Of a DNA stretch of 64,000 nt, positions 48,312 to 58,420 are shown in pieces (the stretch's first letter is position 1; each line of letters begins with the position of its first letter). The translations under genes and the position numbers were made by a program. The DNA comes from Acheta domesticus. Lineage: Eukaryota; Arthropoda; Insecta; Orthoptera; Gryllidae. The notes beneath the pieces were generated by a model. It saw nothing but the letters and a program-made list of their open reading frames with translations. It was not told where the DNA came from and did not search any database. Where the stretch lies: positions 260,254,355 to 260,318,354 of the forward strand of contig JAHLJT010000631.1 of assembly GCA_031308135.1 (NCBI GenBank), written 5' to 3'.

Positions 48312-49744
48312 TAGTGGTGCTACAGAATGGCACAGACTTTCCCGTATTGGTTTTCTATTTCCTTGGATCTTCGCTAGCTATTCGGAATTGCCACATACTC
48401 CTTCTTGCCAGCTACCATCTATCACCGCCAAAAGTATATTTTTTTCTCATTTTCTGATTTTATCGATTTCCTACTGGCAGAACGGAAATATTCATTTTAA
48501 AATATTAAAGAACACAAAAACCTAGTCCTAAATGGCAATTTTCTTTTGAACATTATGTGCCTTTTTTTAAAAAAATTGCATTTAAGCGAAATTTGCGAAA
48601 TTTGAAGCTCATTTCCACAGAAAATTTTTGAGTTTTCAAATTATTTTATTTGAAGCTATTTGAAGCAAGTACACTCACAAATATAATCATCTTTACACAT
48701 TGCTGGTAATGTGCATATTAAAACCGTGAGAGATCTTTAAAAAAAATACCTTTATATAATTTGTGTAAAAAGAAAATAACTCAAAATAAACTTTACGTCA
48801 TATTAAAGTGAGCAATTAGCACTATCCGTTACAAAAGTTTCAAGAAAAAATTTGTAGCCATATATGAGAAAATGGCGTTTGAACGTTTCTGAAAATGAGA
48901 CATTTTTAGCTACTTTTCACAGAAAACGATTGTGTGTTCGAGAAACTTTACTTGACATTATTTAAAGCTTATGTACTCCTTAATATAATAATGTCAACAA
49001 GTCAAGGATAATGTAAATATTAACGACGTGAGAGACACGTAAAAAAATTACATTTTTCCAGTTTTTGAAAAAACAAAAGAATAGAGCAATATGGAGTTTT
49101 TGTCGTCTCATAAAGTACATTAGGCACAATACCTATTAAAAGTTTAAAGAAAAAATTTGTTGCTGTTTTTGAGAAAATTTTGTATTTGTAATTTTTTTAA
49201 ATTGCACATATTGCATGCAATATTAACAGTGAAAATAGGACAGTAAAACTATGACCTATGCCACCTTAATAAATGTATTTTAGTCTATTCTTACAAGAAA
49301 TTTAAAGAAAAAATTTGGAGCCGTTTTTGAGAAAGTTTTGAAAATTTCCGGGGGGCTTCATGTAAAGTACCCCCAAATTTTACAGAATCTTTTTCAAGAC
49401 CTCAATGCTTCGACTAGAACTAGATCGACCGGGAAATATCCATTTTGGAAGAAATCGTACGTATGGTTTAGGCGCTAGCTGTGTTAACAGACGGACGGAC
49501 AGACAGACGTTTTCCTTTCAGTTGGTGTTTCGATATCAAGGACCTACAAAACAGGGTTTCTGGCTATATCACGTGTTAGGGGATTTTTTCTTAATTTAGC
49601 AACTGGTTTTATACACTTTTTCGTTATCACGGCCCGGCAATGAATTTTTTTCCACCGAAAATTTGCCATTTTTTCGCGCAGCATTACATAACTTTCCCTA
49701 TACTACGTATATCACTCCGTGTATACGTACGTATACGGGAAAGT
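48312..49744 (+). repeat. PR-family element, complete copy
   Basis: 1433 bp and the best reference copy: 5' TAGTGGTGCTACAGAATGGC at 48312, ACTTTCCCGTATT at 48336, body modules, tandem gacggac at 49491, tatcaaggacctacaaaaca at 49535, the acggcccggcaatgaa block at 49630, and the terminal hairpin ending gtacgtatacgggaaagt at 49744. Frames are closed throughout, so it is non-coding. Confidence 0.85.
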
Positions 49745-50270
49745 AAAAATTGGAGCCATTTTCGAGAAAATTTAGAAAGTGTGGTGGTGGCTTCACATAA
49801 AGTACCCTCAAAAGTCAAAATATCCGTTTCAAACTCCCATAGCCTTGAGGTCGTTCATATCGATTAGGGAATATCAATTTTGGAGAAAAAAAAAGGTTTG
49901 GGGAAATACGTTTTGCGTCAATCGACTTTTCGGTATCAAGGACCCACAAAATATGGATTCAGGTAGCACCAGGTATTACAGGAAGTAATTTAATTCATAC
50001 ATGAACAGGATTTATCCAATTTTATCGTTACCAGGGCCCAACGATAAGACTTTTTCTATTGAAAATTGGTCGTTTTCCGGCGCACAATTACAATTTCTCT
50101 TCTTACATTCGTAAGGTAGAGAAAGTAAAATTCTGCATTTTTTCGATATCAGGGGATCCCAAAACGCGTATTTCCGTTGATATAATAAAAAGCAATTTCC
50201 CGCAGAATTACATAACTTTCTTACTCGTACAACGCACTATGTAATTCTGTATATGAGAAAATAAAAATAT
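49745..50270 (+). repeat. PR-family fragment of the second subfamily
   Basis: Directly follows the previous copy. Carries the second-type tail ttacaatttctcttcttaca, cgtaaggtagagaaagtaaa near 50085-50128 and a further diverged tail to about 50265. Confidence 0.6.
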
Positions 50271-50442
50271 TCATCTCTCTGTATTCCTTCTAAAATAGAC
50301 TTGCTACTGGCAAGTAATATGTATATAGTATGTACTTGTATATTTTTAATTTTTTGAGTATTATCTAATCCGTCGCATTATCTACAGCTTAGATTGATCA
50401 AAACAATGAATTGTTATCGATAATAATCTTAAGTTTATCTCA

Positions 50443-50461
50443 CTGATAGTGAAGTCGAAAC
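50443..50461 (+). other. Degenerate hammerhead-like core
   Basis: ctgatagtgaagtcgaaac resembles the CUGANGA...CGAAAC core but the second half of the first box is changed (ctgatag). Probably a decayed Penelope-like end. Confidence 0.2.
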
Positions 50462-50907
50462 ATTATCGTACCTTATCTTCTTAGCAATAAAACCAAAAAA
50501 CAAATTGTTTTAGTATATTCTTCGGCAAACTTCACAAGAATGTTAAGTGATTCCTGGAATAAAGTGACTGAAGTCTAATACCACTTACCAGGGACTCACT
50601 CTAAAAAATAGTCAAAACAGCACAAGATATATTAAAATCTAATAATAGTTGGGTGATTACCGAAAAAGGCAAGGCTGATTTATTTGTGGAAGACTTAAAC
50701 AATATTTTGCAATCCTTTCTTTAAAATTTTCTGTAGAATGATTGTCTTCTCCAAAGTTTGGAGTCCAAATTCTACGGATGTCCCCACGAATGCAGGTATT
50801 TAAAGCCTCAAGTGCAGAAGTTATAAAATATCTGGTTATGAACATATAATCCGATAGATAGATAAATACTCTAAAATCTTCCAAGAAAAGGAGTAACGCA
50901 CATACAC

Positions 50908-50912
<5 letters not shown>

Positions 50913-50943
<31 letters not shown>
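50913..50943. repeat. (GT)n microsatellite
   Basis: About fifteen uninterrupted GT units upstream of the LINE relic. Confidence 0.95.
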
Positions 50944-50946
<3 letters not shown>

Positions 50947-51039
50947 TGCAGAAGAAACTTAAAATCCGGTGCACGATGTGAACAGTGCGATTTGTGGTAA
51001 CACTTAAAGTGCGGGAATCTGCAATCTGTGAAGCAATCT

Positions 51040-52180
51040 GGAATCTGCAAATTTGGAGCAGTTCATTTGGGGTAGGGAAATGAGTGTTCACAAGAAAATA
51101 ATTAAGGAACTGGAGGATCACCTTGAACGATGTAAACGAGAAATAGAACATTTGAAAATTACATTGAGTCGCAGACAGAAAAACGGAATTATCGGGAAGA
51201 AAATGGACAACAAAAATTTCCTGATCATAGGTGATTCGATGGTAAGGCATGTTGGGAGAGAAGACGAACAAGCAACTGTTCACTGTTTTCCGGGAATTCA
51301 AACAGAAGAAAGTAACGCCGAGTGGCAGAATGTGAAAACACAAAATTCGAAGTAGTGGTGGTACTATCCGATCTATGCGATCGCAAATTATTTGGTTCTC
51401 ACTCACGATACCACACGTTGTTGAAAGAATTATCGCAGAAGAGACGCGCGCAGGCAGAATTCTTTGAAAAAGCTTTAGGATCTAAAGCGAAATTTGTAAT
51501 GTATTTAAATGGTTACGCAACAAAATAAATACCTCTGCAATTTCTGCCGTATGAAGAAACAGTGAATCTTTAGTACTTAGCGATGAAGAAAAGTGGGAAT
51601 TATTCAATGCTAACTTTGCATCCGTCTTCTCACCAGCAAAAAATACGAATGAAGAAATCAATGTCGAATCAACTGGCGATTGCTCTCAATTTATTGTAGA
51701 AAGTATAACAGCCCGAAAAATAGTTCAAAATCTAGGAAATAATAAATCTAGGGGCCCCAACAATATACCTGGGGAAATCCTTAAATTAGGGATGAAGCCA
51801 TTATTCAGTATCTTGTGTGCCTATTCCAAATATTCATCAACAATCAAAGCATCCCATACGACTGGAAACGAGCAATAGATGTGCCAATCTTTAAAGGGGG
51901 AGATCGATACGTAGTCGAAAATTATATGCACGTTATAGGATTGTCTAGTCAGGATTAGTAATAGTTGTTCACGATGGTGCAATAAAATAAATGAAACAAT
52001 GTGTACTCTTCTAACTTTTCACTAAGAGAGAGAGAGACTGCACAACTACATAAATAGCAAAACTATTTTATAAGGTAGTGCTGTAAAATACTTTGGAACA
52101 CATCTGGACAGAATACTGACATGGAAAGAGCACATAAAAAACAAAATAAATGACGGTGTCAAGGTTTCCGGAGTTTGATA
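51040..52180 (+). pseudogene. Decayed non-LTR retrotransposon with GDSMVRH domain and reverse transcriptase
   Basis: In order on the plus strand and in several frames: a coiled segment (ELEDHLERCKREIEHLK), then NFLIIGDSMVRHVGRED and CFPGIQTEE, the SGNH-hydrolase-like block often found in LINE proteins, a shift into VVVVLSDLCDRKLF, then reverse transcriptase pieces: NKSRGPNNIPGEILKLG (about 51740), and after a +1 shift NNQSIPYDWKRAIDVPIF with KGGDRYVVENY (about 51838), and finally VKYFGTHLDRILTWKEHIK (about 52084). The catalytic core between them is deleted. Frameshifts and stops show it is dead. The domain set fits the CR1/L2/Jockey side of non-LTR elements. Confidence 0.85.
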
Positions 52181-52199
52181 ACTAGGTAGTTATTATGGA

Positions 52200-53080
52200 A
52201 ATAACTCGAATGTATTTTACACACCGCTCATAGTGGGATGATGCTCAAATGCGAAATTTTTGACGGTGAATTTGCTTTAAAGAATGAATTTCGAACAAAC
52301 GTGTCTATTGTTTCCGGGCATATTGAAAAGATAAAAGGCAGTAGATTTATAACCTTATTTTTATCCATTCTTGAGGTTATATATTGGATGATCTTCTGTT
52401 TTGGATGTTTAATTTATACGCTTCTTTTACTATAAAAAATTTGATTGCTGATTGTAGTATAATTAATCAAAAATTGAAAGCTCAATTCCATGTAATCAAG
52501 ACAAATTTGTGTGAAATGCATGTCTGTATAATTTACTGAGAATTCTGTAACATTTGAGATTTATCTGTGTTTGTTTCTTTTAAACAAGAAATTAGTACTG
52601 TTCCTTTACGAAATAATTCCAGTTATGCACCGGCTGACGCTTCTTTTGATTTTTTGGAGATCAATTGATGGTTGAAGTGTTAGAAGGGCAGAAAATTGCA
52701 ATATTGTAATATTATGTAACCGTTCCCAATAATGCGAGAAAGTATGTATTGTAGTGGCAGTACTAGTAGATCTCGCGCGGGGACGTCTATTGTATACAGG
52801 TGAGAGTATGTATGTTTCTATTTGACACAAAAACTTCAGAACCATTGAAGTAATTGCTCCCAAATTTGGTAAGAATAATTTTGAGCGGACAAGCATAAAA
52901 AATAGCGTAGTTAAGATTCTTTAATGTTCCCCTAAAATGTGTTTTTTACAGTATTTGTTTTTAGCTAAATATGATCCCTAATGCTTTTCTGAGCGACATT
53001 TTGACGGAAGAGGCATCAACTGGTGGAACTGGTGTGCCTCTGACCGGGAGCTTCTAGGATCGAGTGACAGGATTTTAGAC
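52200..53080. other. Intergenic DNA, nothing recognised
   Basis: No repeat of the families above and no supported frame. The minus frame at 52606-52896 has no domain. Confidence 0.4.
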
Positions 53081-53101
53081 ATTAGATGGGTAGATCGAAT
53101 T

Positions 53102-53350
53102 CAACCGCTATCTGGAGAAGAATTCTAGCAGCCGGATGCTCTAATCGGTAGTTTTCAGTGGTTTCTCTGATCAATACCAGGCGAATGCCGGTGAAGTACC
53201 CTTACAAACTGGTCACGGGCCGCGCGCATTCTTTCCTTCCTCTTCCTTGTATTATCATCGACCCTTACTGAGACACACTTGCATGCACTTCACTCACACT
53301 CAAGCTTGAAGACTGTTCGGGAGCTTAGAACTCGACCCGGAGTCCGTGGA
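53102..53350. repeat. Dispersed repeat copy, same family as 14314-14550
   Basis: caaccgctatctggagaaga, aattctagcagcc, ctctgatcaataccaggcga and gagcttagaactcgacccgg are collinear with the copy in the Gpdh intron. This copy is more CpG-rich and looks younger. Confidence 0.6.
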
Positions 53351-54096
53351 GCGGCACCCCTGCTAGGACTTGCCTGGAGTCCGTCCGTAGCTGGTGCATG
53401 CGACGCAAGGAAAGCTTGAGGAAGTGTGAGGGCACTGGGAGTTAGATGGGGGCAGCTTGCTGATATTAGGGTTTTGTTTGGCTGTGTCCGCGGCTATTAA
53501 CTGACCTAAGAATAACGACCCTTTCATCTGATTTCAATAACATATAATTTTCAATAACCATAACTTTCAATAACCTTTTGTATATTATGGCAAATTTGTA
53601 ATTTTCATAATGAATCGTCCAAGAAGTGAACGTAAACTTAATTTTGTAATATCATGTGCATTTGTTTTTACAAAGATACATAATTTTTCTAAGGGAATCA
53701 AAATATCTTGTAGGATAAAATAATGTTTTCCATCATATCAAACATCAAGGAATTGGTAAAGCCAAAATAAGGCGTTTGAACTCTTGATTTCTTTTAAAAA
53801 GTTATTAAACGTAATGGATATTGTTGCCTATAAAGATAACCTACTGAAACTGAAGACGAAATACGCATATATACTCATGTAATATTACATTTAGAAGAAA
53901 TTATCAATATATTAATGTTGAGACAGAATCTCATAACCAGCAATCACACTCGAGTATTTCAACATGGCTTCCTTTCAACCAAGCTATATTTTTATATTTC
54001 TGTTCATAAACACAAACAAGAAACACAAACTGCAAACTCACACTTTTTGATGCTTAAATCATTTCCTCTAAGAGATCTAAATTACTCACTATTACA
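53351..54096. other. Intergenic DNA and probable 3' flank of Rrp45
   Basis: AT-rich with no gene seen. On the minus strand it directly follows the Rrp45 stop codon and should include its 3' UTR. No clear AATAAA-plus-GU site was picked out. Confidence 0.4.
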
Positions 54097-55575
54097 TTAC
54101 CAAGTTTCGTCTGAATACCACTGCCTGGATTGTGCTTCATTGGTATCCTCACTTTGCGTCTTTTGCTGTTGACTTTCCCATTCTTTTGCAGAATGATTTT
54201 TATCTATTCCACTCAGAGCCATCTTTTCTTCGTTACCTCCACTCGATTCTATTCCTGTTACCGTATCAATACAGGATCTGTGGTCTAACCTTTGAGATTC
54301 TGCTTCTTCTCTTTCAAAATCCGTTAGCGCCTCGTCCATGTCCTCTGAGCCTTTGAAACTTTTACTGGAATCGCTTATTAATTCACTGAAACTGCTTTCA
54401 CTTCTGCTTATTTCATCATCACCATCGTCATCATCATCATTTTCATCTGAATCTTCATTATCAGGCAATCTATAATTTCTTTCATACTGCATGGTTTTCT
54501 GGTTTCGATTAATAAGTTCGGCTGAACCTTTGCCTAATAACACCACAACATGCTCATCAACAAATCCCTCCCTCAGACTTTCTTCTTCTTTGTTTCTCAC
54601 TCCTTCCACTTCTGTTTTTCCTATGATTCTTTTGACACCATCCTTAATGCCTTGGCTATTCAATTGGACACAAAAGTTATCTTTTTCTAATGATAAACGA
54701 CTATTGACTTCTATACACTCCTTGAAACCCGTTGCGTTTCCTGACATTCTGTTCTCGAGATCGTCTCGTAATGCCTCTTTTATTTTGCTGACAACTTTAG
54801 CAGCCCTTGCAGCAGCACGAGAAGCAAATTGTAGAACCATCTGAGCAGTTACTGGGGCATGCCCGCCCAGGTGGAAAGTACACAGTTCTCGACATGAATT
54901 CACACCAACGGTAAGCACTCCGTCAGACACACGTTCCTCGACAGCCGAAGGATCTGCGAGAATGCAATTTTCTCTACGAAAAATTGCGTATGAAACACAT
55001 ACAGGATGATGATGCACTGTGATTGGCAGTAAATCTCTTTCTCCAGGGACGTGTATGATCATTTGATCTCCTGTAGTTGTAACGTCGGGGCGGCGAAAAT
55101 GAGACAAAGCGGTAAGAGCAGCGATAGATGCTGCATCTACCATATTTCCTTCGTGATTAAGAACAGTTATATCGACTCTCACGGCCCAAACTTTTTCTTC
55201 AGCAGCAATGCAAAGAGATTCCAAATCCAAGCATCGCGAATCTTTGATACATTTTTCTAATAATCGATTTAACTGAACTGCAAGTTCTGTTTGTCGCCCA
55301 GCTTCAAAATGCGGTGCAGCCATCGGGCTTAATTCCACAAATAATAAGAGCAATCCTTCATTTGGACGAGTAGACTTAGGTTGCTGAACTTCGCATGACA
55401 CTTGTGCTATTACCTTCGTTTCTCCCAAGGCAACAAGACAACATCCCCAATCACTTCCAAAGTGAATGTTCAAGTCTCTAAATTCATCAAGTGCTCGACC
55501 ATCCAGTCTTCTGTTGTCTGAAAGAGCATTTAGTATAAATGTTCTTTCGTTTTTTGACAATGCTGATTCTTTCAT
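54097..55575 (-). CDS. Rrp45: Exosome complex component Rrp45 (EXOSC9), intronless
   Basis: Subunit of the nine-protein ring of the RNA exosome, which feeds RNA to the Rrp6 and Dis3 nucleases for 3'-5' processing and decay in nucleus and cytoplasm. The 492-residue frame starts MKESALSKNERTFIL like human EXOSC9 (MKETPLSNCERRFLL). The frame extends 35 codons further upstream, but that part is not conserved and reads like leader. RNase PH-like fold: RRLDGR at 22-27, GSDWGCCLVALGETKVIAQV at about 40-59, MAAPHFEAGRQTEL at about 85-98, VWAVRVDITVLNHEGNM with VDAASIAALTALSHFRRPDV at about 129-165. Second domain HHHPVCVSYAIF and SDGVLTVG near 188-224. The tail from about 300 is poorly conserved, has an acidic run at 374-388 (EDSDENDDDDDGDDE) and Ser-rich acidic stretches, as expected for this subunit. 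The metazoan ring subunit is catalytically inactive. Single exon over the whole length. Confidence 0.95.
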   Translation of the reverse strand: MKESALSKNERTFILNALSDNRRLDGRALDEFRDLNIHFGSDWGCCLVALGETKVIAQVSCEVQQPKSTRPNEGLLLLFVELSPMAAPHFEAGRQTELAVQLNRLLEKCIKDSRCLDLESLCIAAEEKVWAVRVDITVLNHEGNMVDAASIAALTALSHFRRPDVTTTGDQMIIHVPGERDLLPITVHHHPVCVSYAIFRRENCILADPSAVEERVSDGVLTVGVNSCRELCTFHLGGHAPVTAQMVLQFASRAAARAAKVVSKIKEALRDDLENRMSGNATGFKECIEVNSRLSLEKDNFCVQLNSQGIKDGVKRIIGKTEVEGVRNKEEESLREGFVDEHVVVLLGKGSAELINRNQKTMQYERNYRLPDNEDSDENDDDDDGDDEISRSESSFSELISDSSKSFKGSEDMDEALTDFEREEAESQRLDHRSCIDTVTGIESSGGNEEKMALSGIDKNHSAKEWESQQQKTQSEDTNEAQSRQWYSDETW

Positions 55576-56264
55576 TTTGACGTTGCATAAACAAAATCTG
55601 TTAGAATACAAACCAGCAGTTGAATACGAATCTAGGCAAAAGGGGAGAAATTTACATAAACAAAACAAATGAATAAGCAAAAGAACGTCTCGATACCATT
55701 GCTTTCATGTACATGAACACAACGCAAAATAGTGATATTTCGTGCACTATCAAATGTAAGCAATTTGAGTTGGTTGGAGATAAAAAATTGTTTTGAAATC
55801 CTTTTATTCTCTTCTGAAATATTTCATTTGGTTTCTTAACAATTTACTTTTTCAACGTCAGCTGACTAGAAATATTCACTTATGAATCAAAAATACATTT
55901 AAAAGATTCTTAAAAGTAGTATTATTTTTTAAGTCATCCCGCGCAAAAGGAGAATATGTCCATTAATACGTACAATAATCTACTTCCAACATTTCAAGAG
56001 TGAATATAAATAAACAAAATTCTATAAATATTATTCATGTAATACATCAAAGCTATTTCTCCTTTAAATTACGAATGTTGCAAATACATTATTTTGTGTA
56101 CAAATTCTATAAAAATTATATTAAACATAAGTTTTAAATTTGGATGTAGTATCTATGTTTGACACAAAAAATCAAAATTATTTTCTGTTATAAAATATAA
56201 TGTCACACAATCTTCAATTCACTCTTTAATTTAATCAGTACTATTTTGAGTCAGCACTGCAGTA
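55576..56264. other. Upstream region of Rrp45
   Basis: AT-rich, no repeat or coding frame supported. It must hold the Rrp45 promoter, but no motif is clear. Confidence 0.4.
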
Positions 56265-56830
56265 TTTTTACTTTCCCGTATACGTACGTATATACGGAGT
56301 AATAACGGTAGTGTAGGGAAAGTTATGTAATGCTGCGGAAAATCGATTTCGAGATTTTAACGGAAATACACGTTTTGGGGTCCCTGATACCAAAAAAGTG
56401 GGTTTTTCAAAACGTCCGTCCGTCTGTCCGTCCGTCAGTCTGTGAACAACAATAGCTCATTAACCATACGTGTGATTTCTTCCAAAATGGATATTCGCTG
56501 GTCAATCTGCGTCCACTCGAGCCGGCGCGATTTTGAAAATCATTCTTCAAAATTTGGGGGTACTTTACATGAAGCCCCCTTCATTCTTCAAAATTTTCTC
56601 AAAAACGGCTCCAAATTTTTTCTTTAAATTTCTCGTAAGAATAAAGTAAAATACACTTATAAAGGTGGCATAAGTATAATTTCCTTTAAACGTTTGGTAG
56701 GGATAGTGCTAAATGTACTGTATGAAATGACATAAATTCCATATTCCTCTATTCTTTTGTTTTTTTCAAAAATTACAAAAATTTTTTTTTTGACTTGTCT
56801 CCCACGTCGGTAATATTTAGATTAAAGGCG
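56265..56830 (-). repeat. PR-family element, 3' half, minus orientation
   Basis: Begins with tttttactttcccgtatacg and tacgtatatacgg (palindrome tail), then ccgtccgtctgtccgtccgt, ccaaaatggatattcgctgg, gggggtactttacatgaagc, ttctcaaaaacggctccaaa and a second module start near 56690. It stops about 560 bp in. Confidence 0.75.
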
Positions 56831-57109
56831 ATTTACCATTGTGTTTAATGGCTATTATGTCTTACTAATACATATTCGTGAATACACTTCATACCTTGTA
56901 AAATGAATTCAATGCCAGAAATATATTTTTACTTTCTCGCGCTTTTTCATTTAAAGCGTTGAATAAACAAGCTCTATTGTTTAAAATTATTTAATTTTTG
57001 CTCCAAATATTCTACGATTTCATATTAGATTTACAAAAAATTATGACTGAGATGTGTTAATACGGAGAGAAATTGTGGTATAAATAGTATTACATAACCA
57101 TTTCTAATG

Positions 57110-57545
57110 GTGAGAAAATTCTGTTTCAGCACCTATTTCATTTCTAAATTCGGAAGAATTGGTCACAAAATGATGGGATTCATAAAGTGCCGTGAAGTGG
57201 AGAGACCCGCTCTAGCCCAAGAACCCGGCAGCCCCAGCCCAGAATCCAAGACCCTAGGTCTCCAGGCCGTCAGGCCCCTAGGTCCCCAAGCTCCTGTGCC
57301 CCCCATCCCCCTGACACCCAACCCCCAGACCTCCAGTGCCCAACGCCAGCGGTCGTCTCCCGTGAGCTCTCGCGTCCGTCTTCCGACGGCCTTCTTCCTT
57401 GACCTTATTCGCGCAAGCGGAGACGAGTGCTCGTGGCGACTTGGCGACACTTGGCAAACACCTTGCGCCACTCCCGGGGATACATATGCGCCCCCGCGCG
57501 CCGCCGCCGCCATTGCCGCGCTCTCCGCCGCCGCCTCGCCTCGCC
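57110..57545 (+). promoter_or_regulatory. CpG-rich leader of the 57546 exon
   Basis: Base composition rises from AT-rich to very GC-rich from about 57190 (cccagc, ccctagg repeats at 57235-57330) up to the ATG. A promoter CpG island or 5' UTR is the simplest reading. Long frames on both strands here are composition artefacts. Confidence 0.4.
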
Positions 57546-57769
57546 ATGCCGCTGCAGCTGCTGCTGGTGGTGCTGCTGGGGGCGGACGCGGCGCTCGCGG
57601 CCGCGCCCGCGCCGGCGCGCGCGCTCTTCGTGCCGAGCTTCGGGCCGCCCACGCCGCCCGCCCCCGCCCCCGCCCCCGCCGCGGCCGGCAAGGGCCGCGT
57701 GGACGGGGACCGCCGGCGCGGCGCCTGGGACTTCGTGCCGTCGCCCAGGGACCCTTACCTGGACGCGCT
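57546..57769 (+). CDS. Candidate first exon of an unrecognised secreted protein
   Basis: ATG at 57546 opens a textbook signal peptide, MPLQLLLVVLLGADAALA, with likely cleavage near residues 18-20. It is followed by an Ala/Pro-rich stretch (PPTPPAPAPAPAAAG, 34-48), basic sites GKGR (48-51) and DRRR (55-58), and GAWDFVPSPRDPYLDA (59-74). The exon ends at a strong GTGAGT donor at 57770 (read without splicing, the next codon is TGA). The region is extremely CpG-rich, unlike all surrounding DNA. The arrangement of signal, spacer, basic sites and a short aromatic segment would suit a peptide or secreted-enzyme precursor, but I recognise no family. Later exons must lie beyond 57775 and were not found. 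Other frames are also open here because of the high GC content, so the call rests on signal peptide plus donor. Confidence 0.5.
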
Positions 57770-57889
57770 GTGAGTGCCTCCGCGGCTGCCGCTTCCAACG
57801 TGAAGCGTTCACTTGATATTACGTGTGTAATAGTTCAGTCGGCAAATACAGAAAGAGAGGGGTCATAAAAACTTTTTAGGCAGTTACTT

Positions 57890-58420
57890 TGTATCCAGAC
57901 ACTAGTTGAAATCTCAAGTTTTCGACCTCCCGGGGAAGTCCGAAAAACGGTATTTTTCTGACTTTTCTCTATAATTTTTTAGCTTTAAGTCTTATAGAAA
58001 AAACTATTTAAATCAATTTTAAAGATAATAAAATTTCCTACAACTTTAGTATAAAACATTTCATTCGAAACCAATTACCATGCGAGGTAAAGGTTCTCAA
58101 AAAACTCTATTCTTTTCAATTTTCCAAAATGTGTGAAATTAGATTCTCTTTATGACGTTACAATCAACTTATATGAATATATTTATTATTTCACGTCATA
58201 CTATTATTCATCCCACCGTCGGCGTAAATATATTGCCGCACAAATCTACTCATTGTCGAAAATACTAAAATTTGTAAAAACATAGATTGATGTGTACACA
58301 GGTGTTTGCAATCCATCTTAACTCATTAACGCGGCAACAATTTCATTTCATCAAAACATGGTACACATGATTACTGGGGGGAATGTATACATAATAATGG
58401 GGGAAAAATGTGATAAATAC
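57890..58420 (+). repeat. Weak, diverged match to the 27470/32155 repeat family
   Basis: Shares the tttaaagataataaaatttcctacaactt-type block with those copies. Divergence is high and boundaries are unclear. Confidence 0.25.

Noticed and set aside
50913..50943. CRISPR-like or regulatory array
   Set aside because: Simple dinucleotide microsatellite.
50657..51406. 249-codon minus-strand frame containing a His-Thr repeat
   Set aside because: It is antisense to the LINE relic and runs through the (GT)n microsatellite, which creates the His-Thr run.
54132..55672. Plus-strand frames opposite Rrp45
   Set aside because: Antisense shadows of a well-supported conserved gene.
57107..57868. Several 120-250-codon frames on both strands over the 57-kb CpG island
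   Set aside because: All are Arg/Ala/Pro-rich shadows of GC-rich DNA. Only the frame with a signal peptide and a donor was kept.
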